From Neurospora tetraspora (lineage: Eukaryota; Ascomycota; Sordariomycetes; Sordariales; Sordariaceae): a DNA stretch of 64,000 nucleotides. Positions 46,515 to 56,359 of the stretch are shown here, piece by piece (positions within the stretch are counted from its first letter, which is position 1; the number at the start of each line of letters is the position of its first letter). The translations under genes were made by a program, and so were the position numbers. The DNA lies in NCBI RefSeq assembly GCF_033439725.1, contig NW_026944387.1, positions 1,426,001-1,490,000 of the forward strand, written 5' to 3'. The notes beneath the pieces are model-generated. The model was not told the DNA's origin, did not search any database, and saw nothing but the letters and a program-made list of their open reading frames with translations.

Positions 46515-47705
46515 ATGTCCACCACCACCACCACCGCCCCCACAGGCCTCGACGCCCTCAACAACCTCATCACCTCCACCCTCGACTTAATCACCCGCCT
46601 CGAAACCGTCGTCGCAAACATAACCGCCGAAAACCAACGTCCCTCCCCCTCCACCACTACCACCTCCTCAGAGGAACCATCAAACCCCCACCCCGAAATC
46701 AACCCCCTCTCCCTCGCCTCCGACTCCGCCACCCTCCTCCGCGCCCACGCCACCAAGCTCTCTCTCCTCATCATAAACGAGCCCTTCACGCCCTCAGCAA
46801 TCATCTCCATCCTGCGCCAACTCACCTCTGGCCCGCTCCCCGGTCTGGCCAGCGCCGCGCAGATTTGCGTTGCTTCGCAATGGACCAAGACGATCAGCCA
46901 GGATTTGGGGTATCGGATTTCGAGGGTTTTGAAAGGTACAAAAGGACTGGTTGCTAAAATACCGGGGGATGGGAAGGCGCTGAAGGATGGGCCGGCAAGG
47001 GGTGGTGGGAGGGGAGGAAGTATTGCGAACACGGGAACGTTGTGGGCGGCGTGTGATGAGCTGGTGGGGTTTGCCAAGAGGGGGTTTGGGGGAAACTTGG
47101 TGAGGAAGGCGGAGGAGATGAGGGATACGGTGAAGGATGTGATGGAGGAGTTGAAGGAGTGGGGGGAGGAGACGGGGAGTGATGATGATGAGGATGAGGA
47201 TGAGGATGAAGAGGAGGACGAAGACGAGGGGGGGGTGAAGGAGGTTACACAGTCACTGGAGGCGGCCAAGATTGCGGATACACAAGCTATGCTTGACGAT
47301 CTGATGAACTCGTCGAGTTACATCCCGCGCGACGACCCGGACAAGATCCGCGAGCGGCTGGAGAGCTGTCTGCGCCGGTTGAGGCTGGTGACGCTGCTGT
47401 ACCAGGCCGTTGCGAAGCGCAGGTTCAAGAGCCTGCCGCAGACTGCGCCGCCGGCGGAGGAGGGTTCGGATATTCCGACGCGGTTGGACGAGATCATGGT
47501 TCTGCTGAAGAAGATCCCCGAGAGGTTCGGTAGCCTGGCACTGGCGTTCTACGAGCTGGATCCCGTCGAGATCGACAAGTTGATGGATCAGTGCTTCTTT
47601 GACTGCTTTGCCGTGGCTGAGCTGCTCATTAAGCCATGGGATGGGGAGAAGGATGAGTTCTCGGATTGGGTAGTCAAGTTCCAGGCGGAAGTTAAGAAGG
47701 CTTGA
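46515..47705 (+). CDS. GCIP/CCNDBP1-family (Grap2 and cyclin-D-interacting-like) protein
   Basis: A single exon of 396 codons; ATG at 46515 in the context CACAATGTC. A Thr-rich start is followed by helical segments (LDALNNLITSTLDLITRLE; ATLLRAHATKLSLLI; SAIISILRQLTSG). The core FKGTK-type region (RVLKGTKGLVAKI, GTLWAACDELVGFAKRGFGGNLVRKAEE) and the helical C-terminal half (RLESCLRRLRLVTLLYQAVAKRRFKSL) match fungal members of the cyclin-D1-binding/GCIP family as I know them. A linker of about 20 acidic residues lies at residues about 218-242. The role in fungi is unclear; animal members are helix-loop-helix-type regulators. It is convergent with the laccase gene, 321 bases away. Confidence 0.7.
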   Translation: MSTTTTTAPTGLDALNNLITSTLDLITRLETVVANITAENQRPSPSTTTTSSEEPSNPHPEINPLSLASDSATLLRAHATKLSLLIINEPFTPSAIISILRQLTSGPLPGLASAAQICVASQWTKTISQDLGYRISRVLKGTKGLVAKIPGDGKALKDGPARGGGRGGSIANTGTLWAACDELVGFAKRGFGGNLVRKAEEMRDTVKDVMEELKEWGEETGSDDDEDEDEDEEEDEDEGGVKEVTQSLEAAKIADTQAMLDDLMNSSSYIPRDDPDKIRERLESCLRRLRLVTLLYQAVAKRRFKSLPQTAPPAEEGSDIPTRLDEIMVLLKKIPERFGSLALAFYELDPVEIDKLMDQCFFDCFAVAELLIKPWDGEKDEFSDWVVKFQAEVKKA

Positions 47706-48026
47706 AAGCTTTTGAGGGAGGTTTTGTCCGGAAAGCAGAGGGAGGGAGCGTCTATTTCATGTACCACGGGAGTAAAACCACTATATACCCAATTTCCATT
47801 GCCAGTCATATGGCAGCCAACGAACTACCCAAACCAAAAAAAAAGCTGCGTCTCCGGCTTCATATCCTTCCCGGCATTATAGGTACGCTTGCGTGTCATC
47901 TGCATTCTATCGTGTCTAGCCAACTTTCCACCTGTCAAGTCCCTTCCTTACTCTATTAAGTCATCTGGAATAGTAGAGTGAGTAAGGATACGACGACGTC
48001 TTCAACTCCCTTAGATACCGGGGTCG
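47706..48026. other. Short convergent intergenic region
   Basis: This is the 3' flank shared by the GCIP-like gene and the laccase. Nothing recognised beyond an A-rich run near 47838. Confidence 0.5.
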
Positions 48027-50628
48027 TTACTTTGGATGCCAAGGGGGGTTAGTGTCGATGTAGGCTTGCCAGGCCTTGCAGTTGGGTACGAGCAAGTTCA
48101 GGTCCATCTTTTCCTTGATTTCGTCCTTTCTTTCGAGGAACTGCACGCTCAACCCCATACTGGCATGCCACTTTTCATCATTCGTAGGTAGTCATGTTAG
48201 CAAAGTGACGGGACTTGGAGAGGACTGGAGGGGGTGGACAAGTTCATGTTGCTTACGGCAATGTGGCAATGGAACAACCAAGCTCCCGGATTGTCGTTTC
48301 GGAAGGCCACAATCAGCCAGCCTTTACCGGGCAACATTGTGACATCGCGCCGTGTCGGGTTCGTGAAGTTCAGATGGGGAGTGTCAAGGACAGGGTCGAA
48401 ATGCCGGACTGGCGTCATGGGGTTGTTCAGGGTTGGGCCGTCGAGTGCCGGAGACCTGCCGAGGATGACGAAGTCATGGCCCTGTTTTACACACAGTTGC
48501 GTAAGCATATACAAGCTTACTATGTATATGCTACCATAAGAAGAGCCGGTCATCTGGGGCCCAGGTGATTGGATCGTAAGGGGGTATGAGTCTGGGAGGC
48601 TTACGTGTAGATGCATGGGGTGAGGATAGTTAAATTCGCTCTCAATAAGCCAAAAGCTCCACTAGACACCCAGGTTAGCATTCTGATGGTATTCATACAT
48701 TAAAGCTTTGATGTTTTTGGGGGGGGGATAGACCCACCTCGCTGTCGGGGGGAATTTCCAGCACATTCTCATCATAAGGCCATGAGGTGTTGTCTTCTCG
48801 GACAAATTCCAAAATAGGTTTTTCCCAGCTGACGTTGAGGGCGATATCATTGACGGTCCAGAAAACTTTAGTCTGATTTGTGTCGTCGCGCAACTCGAGA
48901 TGAACCGGGAGCGTGTTTGATGGAGAAATACTGAACTCGCTCGGGGGGATATCGCGGGCCACGACGGGCCGAAAGTCTGTGGTATCTTCACAGCGCAAAT
49001 CTTCCGGCACTGGTCCATCAACAATCGGAAGTTGGTCAGACGCATTCGGGTACAAGTCGTAGCTCAGAATAGCCGCAGGCTTTCCGTTGAAATTCCCACA
49101 AACTCCATTGGTGGGTTGGGTAGCGTTGATCCAGTAGTTGCCGTTACCGGGGTCACTGGTGATTTCTTCTTCAGACTATCCATGGATTATGATATCGTAT
49201 CGCTGCCCTATGCCGATAAATAGGCTAGAGACCGTGGTGTTCGGGTGGGTGGTATTAAGAGGCACGAGATCGTTGGCTATGACAGTGAAGTTGTGTCCTA
49301 CGATGGAGAATGTGAACGCATAAGCCACGCTGGGGTTAATCAACCGAAGCATATGCTTCAGCCCAGGAGTCAATACCACCTTCGCGTATTTTCCCTTAGT
49401 GATATCAGTCGGGTTGACATTGGTGCCATTGAAGAAAATGTTGTCGGCAGCGGGCGGATTCAATACCAGGGGCACCTTCGCGTACTTTCCCTTAGTGATA
49501 TCAGTCCGGTTGACATTGGTGCCATTGAAGAAAATGTTGTCGGCAGCGGGCGGATTCAATACCAGGGGCACCTTCGCGTACTTTCCCTTAGTGATATCAG
49601 TCCGGTTGACATTGGTGCCATTGAAGGAAATGTTGTCGGCAGCGGGCGGATTAAGGGCCTGTAGTCGGGATAAGATCCGATCTGCTGAGTCGTAATACCA
49701 GTCATTGATGGGGAAGGTGCCCAAGTCAACATCATAGTTGGCACTTGCCGGTCCATTGAGCACCAGAGGGCCAAGAACACCGTTGCCGTATTGTGACGAG
49801 TGGTGAGAGTGGTACCAAGTAGTTCCGTACTGGTCGGCCAAAAACAGGTAGGATTTTGTTCCGTTCGGTGGGATCGGGTACTCAGTGACACCATTGACGC
49901 CATCATTGATGTTGTTGTTCCGCATATTGATGCCATGCATGTGAATGGATGTGCTATGTCCCGTTAGTTCAAGTCCATAAGGTATTCCTACCTGTACCTA
50001 CTGCCAATTCGTGAAAGAATGTGGTTCTTTTTATCGAGAACGCTGGCGACGTACCCATTGGTCAGAAGCTTGTTAATCACAGTGACGTTGATCCAGTCAC
50101 CCCAATCTGTGTTCTGGTTAGTTTTAGGTCTTGAGAAGTGTCTTGAGAACTGGGCATGCCATGATAGCCGAACTCACCTGCGGTAATGGTTGGACCTACA
50201 TGGGAAGATTAGTAGTGTGCCATCAGAATAATCAATGTCAGAACTCACCAGGGAAGGAGCCTAGAGAAATGTTAGCTATGTTTTGACACTTTGTTCTGGC
50301 GCTTACCATTAAACAGCATCGCATCATGCTTGATGCCACCATCCGGACCAGTATAGCTCTCATACTGCTCAAGGACAAGCGTGTACTAACATTTGTTAGT
50401 CAGGGTCAAACTCCATTTTTGTGAAGTTGTGTGGCCTACATTCACGGTACGGCCGGTTAATGGTGTCTTCTCCTCATAGTCCGTCATGATGTCGAAACCA
50501 GCTGCCCAGCACGCCCGGTTTTCTGGAGTATTGCATGACGAGTCTCTCTTCGCCAAAGGAGTCGCAGCGGCAGCATTGAGGACCGTCAGGGCTTCGAGCA
50601 AGCCGACAATACAAACCTTGGAGAGCAT
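48027..50628 (-). CDS. Laccase (three-domain multicopper oxidase) with one in-frame UAG
   Basis: Nine exons: 50628-50440, 50385-50307, 50260-50249, 50195-50178, 50106-50055, 49953-48738, 48661-48605, 48481-48257, 48170-48027; 663 codons in one frame. The start at ATG 50628 gives a signal peptide and a KRD Kex2-like site. Copper motifs are complete: SIHMHG, WYHSHHSS, HPMHLHGHDF and HCHIAWHASMGL, so all His ligands and the T1 Cys are present, with Leu at the axial position. The frame is broken only by UAG at 49176-49178 (codon 376), between GIGQRYDIIIHG and SEEEITSDPGNGNYW. No usable intron removes it. Domain 2 contains a triplicated 32-residue block. Codon 142 is Tyr (TAC) where the family has Cys in TECPIPP. 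Secreted laccases oxidise phenols with O2; in Sordariales they are linked to pigment and fruiting bodies. It is either restored by RNA recoding or a very young pseudogene. Confidence 0.85.
49381..49655 (-). repeat. Three tandem copies of a 96-bp in-frame unit in laccase
   Basis: Units begin at 49381, 49477 and 49573 (each TTCGCGTA(T/C)TTTCCC on the plus strand) and differ at only a few bases; the third ends around 49655. Each codes for 32 residues including NPPAADNIFFNGTN and TDITKGKYAK. Other laccases have one copy of this segment (...FNG...KGKKHRLRLINT). Confidence 0.9.
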
Positions 50629-52348
50629 TGATGAGGATGCAGAGGCTGTGAACAGGGCTCTCACCAGGTAAAAGAAAGTAGAATAAGTAGAACCAACAGC
50701 CGTTACTGCTCTTTGAGAGAAGTGGCTGCTTGAATTGACGAAATCTCAGAGAGTGTTGTCTGGGTAACAAGTCCTAGGAGTATCAGAGAGTGTTGTCTGG
50801 GTATCCTGACCACCGCTTGGAGCATGGTCGTGTGAGCGTGATACTTCGACATTCATACCTCCAACGGAACACATCCTCCGCCGTAAGCATGGTGCTAAGT
50901 CGAGATGTGAGCTTCCCTCACCTCACCTTACCCAAGCGCGCACATAACCACTAAAATGACATGTTGTGGGCAGGGCGCGTGAAGCAAGGGGTAAGTACAG
51001 TGATGCAGCAAAAGTCTTTGTGCACGCCCCATTTCCCCACAAGGTACTTCTCTATGCATAATTACTTTTGCGGGGTGGCTTTAGCACGCTGTGAGTGACA
51101 CTTCAGATCTTAAGGTCTAAAAAACCGGGCCCTTGATGAGGTTCTTCCGAGCCACACTCTTCACGGTGAGCCAAAGCCGCAGAGGTGGCGTTGGTTCTAC
51201 CAGGTAACATAATAGAACTGATCTAGTGACACTAACCAACTGGATGTCAAGATGGAAAAGTGAAGGAAGAAGTCGAAGAATCCTGGACTCGGACCGAAGC
51301 GCAGAAGGAAATTTCTAAGCAGAATCGCTGAGTTGAGGAAGGAGCATCGGAAGAGTCGCTCGTTCGAGCCTTCAACATCATCCAACGTTAAAAGCATTAA
51401 ATTAACATGAAGTTTCACGTGATGAAATGGAATGTCAGTAGTCCTCCAAAGACACTTCAACTTCGAAGCCTCTCAGACATGGAGATTCGGACCTTGGTGA
51501 CGGAGTGTGCGCGTGCTCTCTTCGCCAGGTGTAGAAAACATACAACCACGCCTCTCCGCAGAACTTCATCTTTGGTCCCAGAATCCAGTCAGTTGAGTTT
51601 CAAGATACCAGCCAAATCCGTTGAAGAATGCTAATTTGAAATGAATGCTAGGACAAAGAGTAGAAGGAGGTAAATGAGAAGAAGGTTGCTCGTTCGAAAC
51701 GTGTAAAGATTTGCAACAAAATGAATCCATGCGGAAGGACAACGATACTTATCTTTCGTTGTTCTCCTCGCATGACAAAGTCATCAACCCAGAACGTCAA
51801 GTCCAAGTGCCGGGACCTGTTTCCGAATCACGATGTGCCCCAGTCTCGGGGCACTGGCGGCTGTTGTGAAGGAAGGGCTGGATGTAGCCCCGAATGAAGA
51901 ATGACTGGAGATCGATGGACAGCATACACTACTCGGTTGACTTGAAAGATGACTGCGAACCAGAAGTCGATTTTCAAAGAGACGGACGGTAGCCAAAGGT
52001 CTTATCGTTGGCCCCTTATCGCGGACCACTTGTTGATTTCCAGGTACGCGACTGGACATGCCAAGCAGAGACGGAGGTGAAATTGGGATGAGAACCGCCA
52101 AATTGCCGTCCGCCTTCGTTGTCGGCGCAACCAACCTGACCGTGTCCGCGTTCACTCCATTTCCCGTCAACCACTGGCAAACCTGCCTGTCTGTCCTTCC
52201 CTTGGATGCTTGTTCATGTCTGGCGGCTGCTCGTCCTGATAATTTTTCGTCTCGCCCGAAAAGCCTCTCTTTCAACTCGCTCCTCCTTTTCCGTCCACAA
52301 TCACTTGAGAAAATCGCAAGACCACGACTCAAGCGTGAACGCACAAAG
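50629..52348. other. Divergent intergenic region, laccase and membrane protein genes
   Basis: 1720 bases. A short duplicated phrase (AGAGAGTGTTGTCTGGGTA) occurs at 50750 and 50785 just upstream of the laccase start. No gene supported; open frames on the minus strand near 51784-52398 have no domain-like content. The last 150 bases look like the leader of the gene at 52349. Confidence 0.45.
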
Positions 52349-55300
52349 ATGGAAGCGGCGCATTCAATCAGCGCGCGTAGCATGCCTTCAATGTCCACTC
52401 AACAACACGATACGGACTCATTTCCTCGTCCGTCTTCCGCATCGCTTGCTCGCAAGACTTCGATTCGCGCCGTCCCCTACGACCCAACCGACACTCGCCT
52501 ACCCCTCGCGCCGTCTTTGTCGGGCGCGTCGACTGGCAGCTACTCGCCCTCCAGCTGGCCTTTTCCAAAAGGCCACCAGAGGCAAAACAGTAAATCCAAG
52601 TTGCCGTAAGATCATCCATCGATGTGCGAGGTCACCCAGTCGTCTGTCTCGCTAACTTAGGTTGTCCATGCGCAGTGTTCCTGTTGACAGCGGTAGCCCG
52701 ACGAAAATGGCTCCCAGAGAGACCTCCCCGACACGCAAGTTTGCTCAGAGATCCGTAATGAGAGCGGCAGCGAGTGCCCCCTCTCGCCAGGGCAGTTTTC
52801 ACGAGTCCTCCTTGCGGAATGAGACCTTCAGCAACGGCCGGGAGTCCTCGACCCCAGATGAGGAGCGCGATTCTGATGAGATTGACAATGGCACCATCCG
52901 TGCGTCCCAGACCAACGGTGCGAGAATGAGCGAGAGCGAAGAGAGACCCAAGTCTCGTCACGGGCGCCCGGGGTCTCTCACGCGAGCTTCCTCTTCGTCG
53001 CTTGCCAGTCGCCCAAAGACACCTTTTCCTTTCTCTGTCCCCGACGATATGCCCCTTGAACGGCCGACGAACCCCACACCTCACGCCGGGCTGGCGAAGC
53101 AGTCTGAAGCACTCCAGGACCCTCGATTCACAGCTGAATATTTCGAAACCATCAGCATCCACGACCATGCGCCAAGTCCCGAGCCACTCACTCCTCCCCG
53201 CCGTCTCTCCGTGGCACAGAGCGACTCGACCGATGCCATGTACGGAGGTAGTCGCCAAGTTTCCACTTTCTCAACCGTCCACGAAGTCGACGAGGAAGAT
53301 GGCGACCACGACGCGGACACACGGGACACGCGGGACACATTCGACCTCGAGCGCACCATGACCTTCGTTCACGACAGTTCGGAAGACCAGACCTTCGCCG
53401 ACAAAAACATCACCCTGGGCAGTTCCACCCAGCAAGACGAAAGCATCATCAGCGCAAGACGAACCAGCAGCAACCCTTTCGGTTTCCACCAAAACGTGGA
53501 CATTGGCGATGGCACCCCCGACCGTGGCATCATGCTGATAGATCCCAACCTGACCGCCGACCTCACCAACCACAACATCTCGCGGGTCACTTCCGGCTCA
53601 CGCATGTGGACACCACTCCCCAACATCGACTCGATCCGTCGCGGCCCCAAGATCCGTCATCACCGCGTTATCCCAGAGCCTGGCAGTGGCGGCGGCGGCG
53701 GTCCCGGTGGCATAGCCCCTGCCCGCAGCGGCATCATCCCACCCGTCAACACCCTCGCCGACTTAGCCATCCTCGGCGGCAACGGCAGTGGAAACAAACT
53801 AAATGACCTCGAAGAACAAGACCCGGACCAGCAGGAAATAGCTCGTCGCGTCTTGCGTCTCCAGAAGTGGCTAGTCCCCGTCTCCTTCGGCGTGCTCCAA
53901 GTCTCCATCATCTCCTTCGTAGCCAGCATCGCCGTCTATGCTTCTCGTGCCTCTCAATCACCCATTTCTGCGGGTATCGTTGTCTGGATCAGTATCAGCA
54001 CCGTGCTACTGGTCTCCTCCCTCGCCACGTTTCTCATCGGTGCTTACGCCGTCGGGCGTCTGAGGCAGCAGGAGACCGGCGACGATCCCTGGATCGAGAT
54101 GCACCGTCTGGCTCGGGCTCTTCCTCCGCGCCCCAATCCTGCCGAGAAGGGTGGCGACAACAAGGCCGACAAGAAGAGCAAAGCGTTGGCGGAAGAGGAT
54201 AAGGCCGCGACGGAAGAGGCGTGGAAGAAGTTCGCTGATGATCAGGAACAGCTGCGGAAGTATGTCGAGAAGTTGGAGCAGGAGATCTTGGACATCAAAG
54301 AGAAGCGGGAAGAGGAGGAGCAGGGTGTGCTGTATGCTGCTGCGCAACAACAGCAGCTGCAAGCTACCAATGGACAGCAGCAGCATCAGCAGCAGCATGA
54401 GCTGCACCCCATCGGCACCGCCATCTCCACGGGTGACCACACCCCCGATTCCAAATGCAACTCCTCCCACAAACAACCTACCGTCGAAGACTGCCCTGAC
54501 TGCCCCAGCCACCACCAGCCTTCCGAAGACGAAGAAGACACCACCCTGACCCCCAAAGCTTCCAAGTCAACCCAGACCGCAGCCAATCCCAGGAGGGACT
54601 CATTAATCGCAGACAACAAACCAACCTACTACACCTCCGGCGGTGGTCACCGCCGCCGCCGTCCGCGTTCCAACACAACCGGCACGGCCACCCAGTCACT
54701 CCACCGCCTGATCGGTCCCCCCTCCGAGTTTTCGTCCACGGGATTTGGTGTGCCCGCCAGTAACAGCGGCGGGACCATTGGTTCTTTGAATTTGCATATT
54801 CATCACGGCTATTACAGCCCCAGCCGCAACGGTCATCACAGCGGTCACGGTGGCCACCACAACTACGGCCACAATCACAATCACAACCATAACCACAATC
54901 ACGGTCATAACCACAACCACAACCACGGCCACAACCACGCCCATAACCACAACAACGGCCACGCCGCCCAAGGCGACCACATCCTCCCCAACCACACTCA
55001 CACCGCCTACATGACCACCCCTTCTGGAATCACCATGGGCGTCCCCATCTCCCAAACCCAATCCAGCATCCTAACCGAGCTCTGCGAAGCTGTAACTCTC
55101 TCTGGTCTCTCTGGTTCCGGTTCCGGCACCGTAGGCGGCATCGAGTCCTACAGCCCACTTGGTAGAGACGAAATTTCGGGAGCGATGAGGAAGGCGGGCG
55201 TCGTCAACAACAACGGAGTGACGCCTTCGCCTTCCCCCAGACCCTCGCAGTCGCCGTTGGGGTCATCATCGGTGTCGGGATTGGGTTCTTCGGTTCCGGT

Positions 55301-55739
55301 GCCGGCTTCGGTGGGGACTTCGTCTTCGGCCAGCACGAGTACGGGAGGAGCTTCGGGAGCAGCCTCAGGATCAGAGGGAAAATCAACAGGAATGGGCACA
55401 AGAACAGGATACGGAATGGCAAATGGCATGCCAAAGGGAATCATGGGTGGTGTGAGAGCCGTCACGGCAAGTGATGTTGCTCCTGAAGAGCACGAGGACC
55501 ACCAGCAGGAGGCGATGCCTCAGATGCCTCAAATGCCCGAGATGCCCGAGATGCCCGAGATGGCGAAGCGACATCAGCAGCGGCAGTATCTGAGCCCCGA
55601 GCTCGAGCTAACAACCTCAAGCCAGAAGGAGAGAGCTTATTATGGCACGTTTAGGAGGATGCCGAGCCGGAGGGAGGATGTGAGAGGGATGGAGTTCTTT
55701 GCTGGTCCGAATGCCCCTGGCGATGGTCGGAGTGGTTAG
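52349..55739 (+). CDS. Large Ser-rich protein with two membrane helices and His-rich tail
   Basis: Exons 52349-52605 and 52676-55739 (GTAAGA donor, GCTAAC branch, GCGCAG acceptor), 1106 residues. I do not recognise a named family. Residues 1-470 are disordered, Ser- and Pro-rich. A hairpin of two hydrophobic segments lies at about 484-506 (LVPVSFGVLQVSIISFVAS) and 518-546 (SISTVLLVSSLATFLIGAY), followed by a DDPWIEMHRLARALPP motif and a charged coiled coil (about 590-645). The C-terminal half is low complexity: Gln/His runs, then a GHNHNHNH-type array at about residues 805-850, then Ser/Gly-rich sequence and an MPQMPEMPEM repeat. Both termini are probably cytosolic. An alternative acceptor 15 bases upstream (TTAG at 52660) would add five residues but lies too near the branch site. 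Confidence 0.75.
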
Positions 55740-56359
55740 AGGAGGGAATAAGGGTTGTTGAGATTGACGAGGAGGATGTTGGTGGCAATGATGTTGGATT
55801 TGTCTTGTTTGTGTTTTGCCGTATGAGGGTCCCGCTGGGATATGTTGCGCCGCATGATTTGTTTTCAGGCGATTATGGGCTTCTGGCGCTCTGCTTTCCA
55901 CTAGGCAAATGGGTCATCTATGATACCAAGACAGAGGGTCAAAGGGATCACATGGAAAAGGAAAAGGGAAGGGGAAGTATATCACCTCACTAGTCTGGCT
56001 TTGCTTCATGGCGTTGTTCATACTCTTGCTTTTAAGCGGATACCCAAAGGACGGAGTAACGGTTTGGCGCATGGAGATCGTTTGCTGTCAGATAGAGCCA
56101 TCACAGTTTTGGCTCAATAATCAAGAAAGGAAGGACCATATAGGTCAATAATGATGTAAAGAGTAGTATAAAGCACAATGGTAAAAATAGTATCAAAAGA
56201 TGTGGAAAGATATAAGATGACGGCCGGAGTAGGAGGTTTGTATAACCATGTATTGAACACGAGACCTTTGATATCCATCCTACTAGTCTGGATCAGCTAA
56301 TCTGACACGATAAGGAGATGATACTGAAAACAACTGAAGGTAGATAGGCAATAGATACC
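55740..56359. other. Convergent intergenic region
   Basis: This is 3' flank between the convergent membrane-protein and RRM-protein genes. Nothing recognised. Confidence 0.5.
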
